Source of the DNA: Streptomyces sp. NBC_00154
Lineage (GTDB): Bacteria > Actinomycetota > Actinomycetes > Streptomycetales > Streptomycetaceae
Direction of reading: 5' to 3'
Length of the DNA: 64,000 nucleotides
Assembly: GCF_026342835.1 (NCBI RefSeq)
Contig: NZ_JAPEMI010000001.1
Coordinates: forward strand, 1,866,501-1,930,500
A program made the position numbers and the translations under genes. Below, one piece after another: positions 1 through 7,743 of the stretch. The notes under the pieces are model-generated. The model had not been told where the DNA came from, did no database searches, and saw only the letters and a list, made by a program, of their open reading frames with translations. How positions within the stretch are numbered: position 1 is the stretch's first letter; every line of letters begins with the position of its first letter.

Positions 1-286
1 CGTACTTCCGCGACTCGCGGACGGCGGATACGACCTGGTGTTCTGCGACGGCGACCGGCTGGAGAGCCTGGACTGCCTCGCTGAATCGTTGCGCCTGCTG
101 CGACCTGGTGGTCTGGTCTGCTTCGAGGGTGTCTTCGCGGACGGCCGCACGGTCGACTCGGCGGCGCAGCCCGCGGAGGTGCTGAGGCTGCGGGAGCTGT
201 TGCGGGCGGTGCGGGAGAGCCAGGAGCTGATGGCCACCCTGTTGCCGGTGGGCGACGGGTTGCTGTGCGCGGTCCGGCGCGGCTGA
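1..286 (+). CDS. O-methyltransferase, C-terminal part (5' end outside window)
   Basis: The reading frame is open from base 2 to the TGA at 284-286 and has no start of its own, so the gene begins upstream of the window. The visible 94 residues read like the end of a class I SAM-dependent methyltransferase: a hydrophobic strand ending in an acidic pair (YDLVFCDGD), a helix, then LRPGGLVCFEGV, the usual strand-turn-strand after motif II. The family fold is recognised from this pattern only. The substrate cannot be told from the C-terminus, and an O-methyltransferase is the most likely subtype. A strong inverted repeat follows 58 bp after the stop, so this is the last gene of its transcript. Confidence 0.7.
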   Translation, partial: VLPRLADGGYDLVFCDGDRLESLDCLAESLRLLRPGGLVCFEGVFADGRTVDSAAQPAEVLRLRELLRAVRESQELMATLLPVGDGLLCAVRRG

Positions 287-343
287 CCGTCCGCCGGTCC
301 TCGCTCCTCGCCCCGTACCCGGGGCTGCGAAGTGTCCCGGACG

Positions 344-384
344 CACCACTGCCCCGGCACGGACTCCGTGGCGGGGCAGTGGTG
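344..384. terminator. Bidirectional terminator hairpin
   Basis: Perfect 13-bp inverted repeat, CACCACTGCCCCG at 344-356 and its complement at 372-384, with a 15-nt loop. It lies between two convergent genes, the methyltransferase on plus and the DUF3117 gene on minus, so it can serve both. There is no long T-tract, as is usual in Streptomyces. Confidence 0.75.
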
Positions 385-403
385 AAGTGTGGGCGCCTCT
401 GCG

Positions 404-571
404 TCAGCCGACGACCTTCTTGAGGGCGTCGCCGAGCGCATCGGCCTCGTCCGGCGTCAGCTCCACGACAAGCCGACCGCCGCCTTCGAGCGGAACGCGC
501 ATGACGATGCCCCGCCCCTCCTTTGTCACCTCGAGCGGGCCGTCGCCCGTCCGCGGCTTCATGGCCGCCAT
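404..571 (-). CDS. DUF3117 family small protein
   Basis: A 55-residue protein that begins MAAMKPRTGDGPLEV and ends ALGDALKKVVG. The ATG at 571 is preceded by a good purine-rich ribosome site (AGGAAGGGG). The sequence matches the DUF3117 family, a small single-domain protein found through the actinobacteria (Rv1211 in M. tuberculosis). Its function is unknown. The basic MKPRTGDGP start and the short beta-rich middle (GIVMRVPLEGGGRLVVEL) are the family signature. It converges on the upstream methyltransferase with a shared terminator and stands alone on its strand. Confidence 0.85.
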   Translation of the reverse strand: MAAMKPRTGDGPLEVTKEGRGIVMRVPLEGGGRLVVELTPDEADALGDALKKVVG

Positions 572-883
572 GCTCGTTCCCCTTCCTGAAACCAGCTCAT
601 ATCAACCGGCGGCCCCATGACAGGCGCTGTGTCACCGGCATCGAACACATTGCTTCCTGGCCATTATCCCGCATCACAGACCCCGATGACCAACATCGGT
701 CTGCATCGCTTGCGCAACGCGCTCTCTCAAAACCACTCAATTCGGCGATCCGACTGCGATACTCCGTCGCCTTCACCCCTGCATCGGGGTGCAATTGTTA
801 GACGCAGGTCACATGTTCGCCCTCCGTGATGTCGGCCATGCTTGCCTCGACAGGCATTGCCCGAGGCGCAAAGGGGACAGCAA

Positions 884-1696
884 ATGGCGGACAACGTGGC
901 CGACACGGTGCTCTACGAAGTGACTGACGGTCTCGCGACGATCACGATCAACCGGCCCGGCGCGATGAACGCCATGAACACGGCGGCCAAAGTCGCGCTC
1001 CGTGACGCACTGCAGTCGGCTGCCGCCGACACCGCCGTACGGGCCGTTCTGCTCACCGCGACCGGGCGCGCCTTCTGCGTCGGCCAGGACCTCAAGGAAC
1101 ACGTCGCCACACTCACCGCCACCCGCGAGTCCGGCACGGGCAATGCGCTGAGCACCGTGCAGGAGCACTACAACCCCGTCGTACGCGCCATCACCGGGAT
1201 GGAGAAGCCGGTCGTCGCCGGGGTCAACGGTGTCGCGGCCGGTGCCGGCTTCGGGTTCGCGCTCGCGTGCGACTACCGGGTGGTGGCCGACAGCGCGTCC
1301 TTCAACACCTCGTTCGCCGGGGTCGCCCTGACCGCCGACTCGGGCGTCTCGTGGACGCTGCCCCGGCTGATCGGGCAGAGCCGCGCGGCCGATCTGCTGC
1401 TCTTCCCGCGTTCGATCTCCGCACAGGACGCCTACGAGCTGGGCATCGCGAACAAGGTGGTGCCCGCCGACGACCTCGCCGCGGAGGCCCTGGCGGTGGC
1501 CCGCAGGCTGGCGGACGGTCCGACGGTGGCGTACGCCGCGCTCAAGGCATCCCTGGCGTACGGCGCCGGCCACACGCTGAGCGAGACGCTGGAGAAGGAG
1601 GACGAGCTCCAGACGAAGGCGGGCGCGTCGGAGGACCACACGATCGCGGTGCAGGCCTTCCTGGACAAGGCGAAGCCGAAGTACCTGGGGAAGTAG
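884..1696 (+). CDS. Enoyl-CoA hydratase/isomerase family protein
   Basis: A 270-residue crotonase-fold protein. ATG 884 is chosen because it has AAGGGGACAG just upstream and gives the standard family N-terminus (MADNVADTVLYEVTDG). The ITINRPGAMNAMN strand and the oxyanion-hole stretches are visible: GRAFCVGQDLKEH for the first and GVAAGAGFGFALACDYR for the second. The GQDL motif, rather than a glutamate-rich one, and the AGVALTADSGVSW segment are typical of the PaaG/PaaB-like 2-(1,2-epoxyphenylacetyl)- or long-chain enoyl-CoA isomerase/hydratase branch. The exact acyl-CoA is not predictable. No acyl-CoA pathway gene is adjacent, and the next gene (tag) converges on it 7 bp away. Confidence 0.85.
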   Translation: MADNVADTVLYEVTDGLATITINRPGAMNAMNTAAKVALRDALQSAAADTAVRAVLLTATGRAFCVGQDLKEHVATLTATRESGTGNALSTVQEHYNPVVRAITGMEKPVVAGVNGVAAGAGFGFALACDYRVVADSASFNTSFAGVALTADSGVSWTLPRLIGQSRAADLLLFPRSISAQDAYELGIANKVVPADDLAAEALAVARRLADGPTVAYAALKASLAYGAGHTLSETLEKEDELQTKAGASEDHTIAVQAFLDKAKPKYLGK

Positions 1697-1703
1697 CTCT
1701 CCG

Positions 1704-2294
1704 CTACGCCGCGGTACCCCGGGCCACGCAGTCCGCCAAGTGGTCGTCGACCAGGCCGCACGCCTGCATCAGGGCGTAGGCCGTCGTGGGGCCGATGAAG
1801 CGCAGGCCGCGCTTCTTGAGGTCCTTGGCGAGGGCCGTGGACTCCGGGGTGACCGCCGGGACGTCGCCGAGGGTGCGCGGGGCGGGGCGGGTGGCCGGGT
1901 CGGGGGCGTACGACCAGATCAGTGCCTCCAGCTCGCCGTCCGGCCAGTCGGCCAGCACCTTGGCGTTGGCAAGGGTCGCCTCGATCTTCGCGCGGTTGCG
2001 GATGATCCCGGCGTCGGCGAGGAGACGTTCCTTGTCGGCGTCGGTGAACTCGGCGACCGCGGGGATCTTGAACCCGGCGAAGGCGCTGCGGAACCCTTCC
2101 CGGCGGCGCAGGATCGTCAGCCAGGACAGTCCGGACTGGAACGCCTCCAGGCAGAGCCGTTCGAACAGGGCGTCGTCGCCGTGGACGGGGCGGCCCCATT
2201 CGGTGTCGTGGTAGACGAGGTAGTCGTCGGTGGACAGTGCCCAGGAGCAGCGCAGCCTGCCGTCGGTCGCGGCTTCGACGCCGGCGCCGCTCAT
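1704..2294 (-). CDS. tag: DNA-3-methyladenine glycosylase I
   Basis: A 196-residue TagA-family base-excision-repair glycosylase, which removes 3-methyladenine from alkylated DNA. The N-terminal block RCSWALSTDDYLVYHDTEWG contains the conserved Cys and the YHDxEWG signature. It is followed by FERLCLEAFQSGLSW and the helix-hairpin-helix-like GLRFIGPTTAYALMQACG. The zinc-binding C-terminus seen in E. coli Tag is largely missing or degenerate, which is common in actinobacterial forms. The start at 2294 overlaps the stop of the upstream DivIVA-like gene (ATGA), so the two are translationally coupled. The same pair, in the same order, occurs in M. tuberculosis (Rv1209-Rv1210). Confidence 0.9.
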   Translation of the reverse strand: MSGAGVEAATDGRLRCSWALSTDDYLVYHDTEWGRPVHGDDALFERLCLEAFQSGLSWLTILRRREGFRSAFAGFKIPAVAEFTDADKERLLADAGIIRNRAKIEATLANAKVLADWPDGELEALIWSYAPDPATRPAPRTLGDVPAVTPESTALAKDLKKRGLRFIGPTTAYALMQACGLVDDHLADCVARGTAA

Positions 2295-2794
2295 CGCTGC
2301 GGCTCCTCGCCGGGCCGGGACCCGGACTGCGGCCCGGAAGGTCCGGGCGGGGGGCCGGACGGCGACGGCGGGTGCGGCGGCTCCCACGGGGACCGCTCGG
2401 GGCGCGGCGGGTGCGGCGGTTCCCACGGGGACCGCTCGAGGCGCGGCGGGCGCGGCGGTTCCTTGAAGAGCCCCTTGCCGCCCGCTGCGGTCGCCTGCGC
2501 GCCGGCGAGCGCCGACTCCAGCTCGGCGATCCGCGCGTCCCGTTCGGCGAGCTCGGCGCCGAGCCGGCCGAGGGCGTCGTCAACGTCCGTCATCCGGTAG
2601 CCGCGGGCCACCACGGGCAGTCGCATCGCTTCTATGTCCGCGCGGCCGACCGGCCGGTTCACGGGCAGCGGGTCGGTCAGCTGCTCGGGCGCCACGTCCT
2701 GCAGGACGGCACTCTTCCCTCCGCCGACCACCGCGAGGGTGACCGCGGCCACGACCACCACCATCGACAGCAGCAAGAACCAGAACACGCGCAT
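2291..2794 (-). CDS. DivIVA-domain membrane protein
   Basis: A 167-residue protein with one N-terminal membrane helix (residues about 4-24, FWFLLLSMVVVVAAVTLAVV). A short DivIVA-like motif follows (MRLPVVARGYRMTDVDDALG, about residues 57-76), then a coiled-coil stretch (LGAELAERDARIAELESAL). The C-terminal third is a Pro/Arg/Glu low-complexity tail built on repeats of ERSPWEPPHPPRP. DivIVA-type motifs usually place proteins at curved or polar membrane. A role in cell-envelope organisation is inferred only. Its stop overlaps the start of tag by four bases. The gene lies divergent to folP2, with about 100 bp between them. Confidence 0.75.
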   Translation of the reverse strand: MRVFWFLLLSMVVVVAAVTLAVVGGGKSAVLQDVAPEQLTDPLPVNRPVGRADIEAMRLPVVARGYRMTDVDDALGRLGAELAERDARIAELESALAGAQATAAGGKGLFKEPPRPPRLERSPWEPPHPPRPERSPWEPPHPPSPSGPPPGPSGPQSGSRPGEEPQR

Positions 2795-2898
2795 CTCCCC
2801 GGGAGCGAAAACCTGTCCGGCTCCGATCGTGCCATGCGGTGCCGACAGTTAGGGTCGCAGGCGACCCACGGGGCGATCTACCAGAGGAGAAACACGGG

Positions 2899-3771
2899 AT
2901 GCGAAGCGGTGCGCTCAGGCTGGGGCGGCGCGAATTCGGGGCGCACGAGCCGGTGATCATGGCGATCGTGAACCGTACTCCGGACTCCTTCTACGACCAG
3001 GGCGCGACCTTCCGCGACGAGCCCGCGCTCGCCAGGGTCGAGCAGGCCGTCGCGGACGGCGCCGCAATCATCGACATCGGCGGGGTGAAGGCCGGTCCCG
3101 GCGAGGAGGTGACGGCCCACGAGGAGGCCCGACGCACGGTCGGGTTCGTCGCCGAGGTGCGGCGCCGCCACCCGGATGTCGTCATCAGCGTCGACACCTG
3201 GCGCCACGATGTCGGCGAGGCGGTCTGCGAGGCCGGTGCGGATGTACTGAACGACGCGTGGGGCGGTGTCGACCCGAAGCTCGCGGAGGTCGCCGCGCGG
3301 TACGGGGCGGGGCTGGTGTGCACGCACGCGGGCGGCGCCGAACCGCGGACCCGGCCGCACCGGGTCGTGTACGACGACGTGATGGCGGACATCCTGCGGG
3401 TGACGGAGGGGCTGGCCGAGCGGGCCGTGGAGCTCGGGGTCAGGCCGGACGGCATCATGATCGACCCCGGCCATGACTTCGGGAAGAACACCCGGCACTC
3501 GCTGGAGGCGACGCGTCGGCTCGGTGAGATGACGGAGACCGGCTGGCCCGTCCTCGTATCGCTGTCCAACAAGGACTTCGTCGGGGAGACGCTCGACCGG
3601 CCCGTGAAGGAACGCCTGGTCGGGACGTTGGCGACGACCGCGGTGTCGGCCTGGCTGGGGGCGCGGGTGTATCGGGTGCACGAGGTGGCGGAGACGCGGC
3701 AGGTGCTGGACATGGTGGCGTCGATCGCCGGGCATCGGGCGCCGGCGGTGGCGCGGAGGGGGCTGGCGTAG
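2899..3771 (+). CDS. folP2: FolP2-type dihydropteroate synthase homologue
   Basis: A 290-residue TIM-barrel pterin-binding protein. ATG 2899 has GAGGAGAAAC upstream. The family order is clear: IMAIVNRTPDSFYD (20-33), IIDIGG (57-62), VISVDTWR (95-102), NDAWGG (118-123), IDPGHDFGK (188-196), SLSNKDFVG (221-229) and YRVHEV (258-263). Asn118, Asp99, Asp189, Lys225, Arg259 and His261 match catalytic or pterin-site residues of true DHPS. However, the loop-2 block GGESTRPG is GGVKAGPG here, and the SRK block is SNK. Those changes mark the actinobacterial FolP2 branch; the M. tuberculosis FolP2 has been reported not to act as a DHPS. The annotation as a folate enzyme is therefore doubtful. Confidence 0.8.
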   Translation: MRSGALRLGRREFGAHEPVIMAIVNRTPDSFYDQGATFRDEPALARVEQAVADGAAIIDIGGVKAGPGEEVTAHEEARRTVGFVAEVRRRHPDVVISVDTWRHDVGEAVCEAGADVLNDAWGGVDPKLAEVAARYGAGLVCTHAGGAEPRTRPHRVVYDDVMADILRVTEGLAERAVELGVRPDGIMIDPGHDFGKNTRHSLEATRRLGEMTETGWPVLVSLSNKDFVGETLDRPVKERLVGTLATTAVSAWLGARVYRVHEVAETRQVLDMVASIAGHRAPAVARRGLA

Positions 3772-3785
3772 CCGGGGCATGAGGT

Positions 3786-3814
3786 GGCGGGGGGCCTGCG
3801 GCAGGCCCCCCGCC
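3786..3814. terminator. Terminator after folP2
   Basis: A 14-bp perfect stem (GGCGGGGGGCCTGC at 3786-3799 and its complement at 3801-3814) with almost no loop. It sits between folP2 on plus and the LOG gene, whose minus-strand stop is at 3908, so it can end both transcripts. Confidence 0.75.
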
Positions 3815-3907
3815 CGTCCCTTCCCGAAACCGGGGCTCCGGCCCCGGACCCCGCACCTCGATCGCCGGAGGGGCTCGAACAAGCCCGTCCGGCGCCGGCG
3901 TGCCGTC

Positions 3908-4657
3908 CTACCGGCCGACTTCCTTCGTCACCAGGCTTACCGCCTCTTCCACGCTGTCCGTGACGTGGAAGAGCAGCAGATCCCGCTCGGACGCCTTCCC
4001 CTGCGCCACCACCGTGTCCCGCAGCCAGTCGACGAGCCCGGACCAGTACGCGGTGCCGAAGAGCACGATCGGGAAGCGTGTCACCTTGCCCGTCTGGACG
4101 AGGGTGAGCGCCTCGAAGAGTTCGTCCAGGGTGCCGAGGCCGCCGGGCAGGACGACGAAGCCCTGCGCGTACTTCACGAACATCGTCTTGCGGACGAAGA
4201 AGTAGCGGAAGTTGACGCCGATGTCGACGTGCGGGTTGAGGCCGGACTCGAAGGGCAGCTCGATGCCGAGGCCGACCGAGACACCCTTCGCCTCCCGTGC
4301 CCCCTTGTTCGCCGCTTCCATCGCTCCGGGCCCGCCCCCGGTGATCACCGCGAAGCCCGCCTCGACCAGCGCCTTGCCGATCTGTACGCCTGCCTCGTAG
4401 TCCGGTCCGCCGGCCGGACTGCGGGCCGAGCCGAAGACGCTGATGGCGCTGGGCAACTCGGCGAGGGCGCCGAATCCTTCGACGAACTCCGACTGGATGC
4501 GCATCACCCGCCATGGGTCGGTGTGCACCCACTCGGAGTCGCCCTCGGTGTCCAGCAGCCGCTGATCGGTGGTGCCGGGCTGTACCTGTTCCCTGCGGCG
4601 CAGTACCGGTCCGAGCCGCTGCTCCTCGGGGACGTGCGCTTCCTCGGGGTTGCCCAT
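3908..4657 (-). CDS. LOG-family protein (TIGR00730), putative nucleotide phosphoribohydrolase
   Basis: A 249-residue Rossmann-fold protein of the 'lysine decarboxylase-like' LOG family. The two signatures are present: GGGPGAMEAA (108-117) and PGGLGTLDE (171-179). Arg156 and Lys157 lie in the RKTMF block before the second motif. Known family members hydrolyse N6-modified or plain nucleoside 5'-monophosphates to base plus ribose 5-phosphate; they are not decarboxylases. The first 60 residues are an extra N-terminal segment typical of actinobacterial forms. The start has a strong site (GGAGGGAG). The gene lies downstream of dapE on the same strand, 85 bp away, as in M. tuberculosis where the Rv1205 and dapE genes are close. 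Confidence 0.85.
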   Translation of the reverse strand: MGNPEEAHVPEEQRLGPVLRRREQVQPGTTDQRLLDTEGDSEWVHTDPWRVMRIQSEFVEGFGALAELPSAISVFGSARSPAGGPDYEAGVQIGKALVEAGFAVITGGGPGAMEAANKGAREAKGVSVGLGIELPFESGLNPHVDIGVNFRYFFVRKTMFVKYAQGFVVLPGGLGTLDELFEALTLVQTGKVTRFPIVLFGTAYWSGLVDWLRDTVVAQGKASERDLLLFHVTDSVEEAVSLVTKEVGR

Positions 4658-4742
4658 GACCTGCTCCCTCCGACGACATGCCGACGTTGTGTGTCAGGTC
4701 AGGGTAGATCTACGGAGGTTACGCACAGGGGAATGCTGCGGG

Positions 4743-5822
4743 TCAGCCGGTGAGCCAGGAGCGGAGCCGCTCCTCGCAGTGGGTGATCCGGTCGACGGCC
4801 ACGTGCTCGTTGCGCTTGTGCGCGAGGAGTGCGTCGCCGGGTCCGTAGTTCACCGCGGGGACGCCGAGCGCGCCGAAGCGGGAGACGTCCGTCCAGCCGA
4901 ACTTGGGCTGGGCGGTGCCGCCGACCGCCGCCATGAACGCCTTGGCCGCCGGGTGGGAGAGGCCGGGCATTGCTGCTCCGGAGTGGTCGTCGACGGTGAA
5001 CTCGACGACGCCGCAGTCCGCGAAGACCTCGTGGACGTGGGCCAGGGCCTCTTCGGCGCTGCGGTCGGGGGCGTACCGGTAGTTGACGACGACGGTGCAG
5101 GCGTCCGGGATGACGTTGTTGGCGACGCCCGCCTCGATCCGTACGGCGTTGAGGCCCTCGCGGTACTCCAGCCCGTCGATGACCGGCCGGCGCGGTTCGT
5201 ACGCGGCGAGGCGGCCGAGGATCGGGGCCGCGGCGTGGATGGCGTTGGACCCCATCCAGCTGCGTGCGGAGTGCGCTCGCTCCCCTTCGGTACGGAGAAA
5301 AACCCGCAGGGTGCCCTGACAACCGCCCTCGACCTGGCCGTCGGACGGTTCGAGGAGGACGGCGAAGTCGCCCTCCAGCCAGTCCGGGTGGGCGTCGGCG
5401 ACATGGCCGAGCCCGTTGAGGTGTGCGGCGACTTCTTCGTTGTCGTAGAAGACGAAGGTCAGGTCGCGGTTGGGCTCGGGCACGGTGGCGGCGATCCGCA
5501 GCTGGACGGCGACGCCGGACTTCATGTCGGAGGTGCCGCATCCCCAGAGCACGCCGTTCTCGTCGAGCCGGGACGGAACGTTGTCGGCGATCGGGACGGT
5601 GTCGATGTGTCCGGCGAGCACCACGCGTTCGGCGCGGCCCAGCTGCGTCCTGGCCACGACGTTGTTGCCGTACCGGTCGACGGCCAGGTGCGGGAGGGCG
5701 CGCAGAGCCGTCTCGATCGCGTCGGCCAGCTCCTTCTCGTCCCCGCTGACCGACGGGAAGTCGACGAGCCGAGCGGTGAGCGCGGGGCCGTCCAGGGTGA
5801 GGTCAAGCGTGCTTTCGGGCAT
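4743..5822 (-). CDS. dapE: Succinyl-diaminopimelate desuccinylase
   Basis: A 359-residue M20-family metallohydrolase that removes succinate from N-succinyl-LL-diaminopimelate in lysine and peptidoglycan precursor synthesis. The di-zinc site is readable: AGHIDTVP with His72 and Asp74, GCGTSDMKSG with Asp99, and NEEV with the catalytic and bridging Glu129/Glu130. The dimerisation domain sits in the middle (EGGCQGTLRVFLRTEGE). ATG 5822 is used because longer in-frame starts would run into the promoter of the divergent gene at 5884. A second lysine-pathway gene, dapC, lies 2 kb away. Confidence 0.92.
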   Translation of the reverse strand: MPESTLDLTLDGPALTARLVDFPSVSGDEKELADAIETALRALPHLAVDRYGNNVVARTQLGRAERVVLAGHIDTVPIADNVPSRLDENGVLWGCGTSDMKSGVAVQLRIAATVPEPNRDLTFVFYDNEEVAAHLNGLGHVADAHPDWLEGDFAVLLEPSDGQVEGGCQGTLRVFLRTEGERAHSARSWMGSNAIHAAAPILGRLAAYEPRRPVIDGLEYREGLNAVRIEAGVANNVIPDACTVVVNYRYAPDRSAEEALAHVHEVFADCGVVEFTVDDHSGAAMPGLSHPAAKAFMAAVGGTAQPKFGWTDVSRFGALGVPAVNYGPGDALLAHKRNEHVAVDRITHCEERLRSWLTG

Positions 5823-5883
5823 GGAACCGACCCTAAGGGACTTCGGTCTCGGGCCCGCTCGGCCCCTCCAGTACGGTGGGGCC

Positions 5884-6840
5884 GTGCCCCGGACCGCCTC
5901 CTCCACCCGCCGACACACCCGCCGCAGCCGCCCCTTCCGTATCGGGGCAGCCCTTGTCGTGCTGCTCGCCGTGGCCGGCTACCTGACCGTGCAGTACGTC
6001 ACCGGCAACAAGGGTGGCGAGCGGTGCACGGTGCAGTCCGCCGACGGTTCGGCGGCCCGGGGGCGTACGTACCGGATGAGCCCGGAGCAGGCCGCGAACG
6101 CCGCGACGATCTCCGCGGTCGGCACCTCCCGCGGGATGCCGGAGCGTGCGGTGACGATCGCGTTGGCGACGGCGTTGCAGGAATCCGGGCTGCGCAATAT
6201 CCAGCACGGTGACCGTGACTCGCTCGGGCTGTTCCAGCAGCGTCCCTCGCAGGGCTGGGGCACCGAGAAGCAGATCCTGGACCCGGTCTACTCGGCCGGG
6301 GAGTTCTATCAGCATCTGGCCGAGGTCCCCGGCTATTCGCGGCTGCCGCTGACCGTCGCGGCGCAGCGCGTGCAGCGCAGTGGCTACCCGCAGGCGTACG
6401 CGAAGCACGAGCCGGATGCCGCGCTGCTGGCCGCCGCGCTGACCGGCCGTACGCCCACGGCGCTGAACTGCACGCCGACGCGGACGACGGTCGCAGTAGC
6501 CGACGCGACGAAGGTGCGCGCGGAACTGGTGCGGACCTTCGGCAAGGGCGTGCTGCCCGCCGCGGGCGCGGCGAAGGATGTGGCGTCGGCGGGCGGGACG
6601 TCCGGCGGGGCGTCGGCGGCGGGCACGGTCTCGGTGCCGGTGAAGTCCACCCGGACCACCGGGGACGGCGGCACGGTACAGCGCGGCTGGGAGCTGGCGC
6701 ACTGGGCGGTGGCGCAGGCCGAGGCGCTGGACATCGACGAGGTCGCGTATGCGGGCCGGGTGTGGAAGGCCGGGTCGGGCTGGCGGACGGAGCGTGCGGA
6801 ATCGGGCACCGCAGAGGTCCGTATACGGCTCGTTCGCTAG
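5884..6840 (+). CDS. Membrane-anchored secreted protein of the streptomycete 'LFQQRPSQGWG' family
   Basis: A 318-residue protein starting at GTG 5884. A short basic N-terminus (RRHTRRSRPFR) and one membrane helix (IGAALVVLLAVAGYLTV, about 19-36) predict a type II anchor with an extracellular body. The diagnostic core is ATALQESGLRNIQ, then GDRDSLGLFQQRPSQGWG and a DPVYSAGEFY block, with a Gly/Ala/Ser linker before a C-terminal block. Database entries often call this family 'heavy metal transporter', for which nothing here speaks. The AxQESxLxN pattern resembles the catalytic neighbourhood of lytic transglycosylase-like folds, so a wall-related role is my inference. It is divergent from dapE with a 61-bp shared promoter region. 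Confidence 0.7.
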   Translation: MPRTASSTRRHTRRSRPFRIGAALVVLLAVAGYLTVQYVTGNKGGERCTVQSADGSAARGRTYRMSPEQAANAATISAVGTSRGMPERAVTIALATALQESGLRNIQHGDRDSLGLFQQRPSQGWGTEKQILDPVYSAGEFYQHLAEVPGYSRLPLTVAAQRVQRSGYPQAYAKHEPDAALLAAALTGRTPTALNCTPTRTTVAVADATKVRAELVRTFGKGVLPAAGAAKDVASAGGTSGGASAAGTVSVPVKSTRTTGDGGTVQRGWELAHWAVAQAEALDIDEVAYAGRVWKAGSGWRTERAESGTAEVRIRLVR

Positions 6841-7070
6841 TACGGAAGGTCCCTCGTACGGGCCATCCGGCCTTTCCGGAACCGGTGGTCACCACACCCT
6901 TTCGACACCTCTCCCTTCGTTGCCCAAATCCCTTGGGAACAAAGAGAAGTGACGGTTCATCGAACACTCGGCGAATGCAATGTTTGCCCGGGTTCCTCCG
7001 TTGCCGATTATGTGACGCATTACCGACTCTTTACCTCGGCACACCGCAACCTCTCCCTCCCCCACGGCGG

Positions 7071-7098
7071 TTGTCACTGCGTCCGGTCAACGGATAGA
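7071..7098 (+). promoter_or_regulatory. Candidate promoter of the GLPTQ-repeat protein
   Basis: TTGTCA at 7071-7076 and GATAGA at 7093-7098 are 16 bp apart and end 28 bp before the ATG at 7126, leaving room for the GAAGGAG ribosome site. The rest of the 285-bp gap from 6841 is relatively A/T-rich for this genome and shows no gene. Confidence 0.35.
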
Positions 7099-7125
7099 CA
7101 GAATCCACACCGTCGAAGGAGCATC

Positions 7126-7629
7126 ATGTCCCTCCCCCTGACCCGTCGGATCGCCCGTGCCGCGCTGCTGATCGCGGCGGGTGCAGCCCCCGTGGTCGGT
7201 GCGGCCGGCGCCGCAGGTGCCGCGGAGCTCCCGCAGACCCCCGAGCTCGGCGGTCTGACCACGGTCGACGGCGCAGGCCTCGGCAAGGCCCTCGACGGCG
7301 CGTCGCAGCAGGGCACCAAGGCCGCGGGCTCCACCGGTGGCAAGATCGCCGGGACGTCCCTTCCGGCCGCGGGCAAGACCGTCACCAAGACGAGCCGCAC
7401 GGTCGCCCCCGCCGCACAGAAGGCCGCCGGTGAGGCCACGGGCAGCGCCGGTGAACTGGTCGGTGGGGCCACCGGTACCGCGACCAAGGGCGGTCTGCCC
7501 ACGGACAGCCTCGTCGGCGGCGGCCTGCCGACGCAGGGCCTTCCCACCCACGGGCTTCCGACGCAGGGCCTGCCCACCCACGGGCTTCCGACGCAGGGCC
7601 TGCCCACCCAGGGCCTGCCGATCGGCTGA
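7126..7629 (+). CDS. Small secreted protein with C-terminal GLPTQ/GLPTH repeats
   Basis: A 167-residue protein. A signal peptide is clear: RR at 7-8, hydrophobic core to about residue 30, and a likely cut after AGAAGAA. The mature part is rich in Ala, Gly, Thr and Lys, without any recognised domain. From residue 134 to the end it is nearly perfect repeats of the five-residue unit GLPTQ or GLPTH, seven in a row, ending LPIG. At the DNA level this is a 30-bp unit repeated. There are no cysteines and no membrane anchor, so it is probably free or wall-associated. Similar small Ala/Gly-rich proteins occur in other streptomycetes, but I know of no function. Confidence 0.7.
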   Translation: MSLPLTRRIARAALLIAAGAAPVVGAAGAAGAAELPQTPELGGLTTVDGAGLGKALDGASQQGTKAAGSTGGKIAGTSLPAAGKTVTKTSRTVAPAAQKAAGEATGSAGELVGGATGTATKGGLPTDSLVGGGLPTQGLPTHGLPTQGLPTHGLPTQGLPTQGLPIG

Positions 7630-7644
7630 TCCAGCCGCCACGGC

Positions 7645-7693
7645 ACATGCGAGAGGGCCTCGGGGTGCGCACTCCCGAGGCCCTCTCGCGTGT
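7645..7693. terminator. Strong bidirectional terminator
   Basis: A 20-bp stem with one G-T wobble: the core GCGAGAGGGCCTCGGG at 7649-7664 pairs with 7674-7689 and extends outward to 7645/7693, around a 9-nt loop. It separates the convergent repeat-protein gene (plus) and dapC (minus). Confidence 0.85.
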
Positions 7694-7743
7694 CGTTCGG
7701 ATCATGCGGTGCAGATCACGCGGTGCCGGCCCTGTCGTCCGGT

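Noticed and set aside
3908..4657. Annotation of the LOG-family protein as a lysine decarboxylase
   Set aside because: The PGGxGTxxE motif and the Rossmann fold belong to the phosphoribohydrolase family; no PLP site is present.
2991..4679. A 562-codon open frame on the minus strand across folP2 and the LOG gene
   Set aside because: It is Arg/Gly/Ser-rich nonsense that spans two real genes and their terminator; long antisense frames are usual at this GC content.
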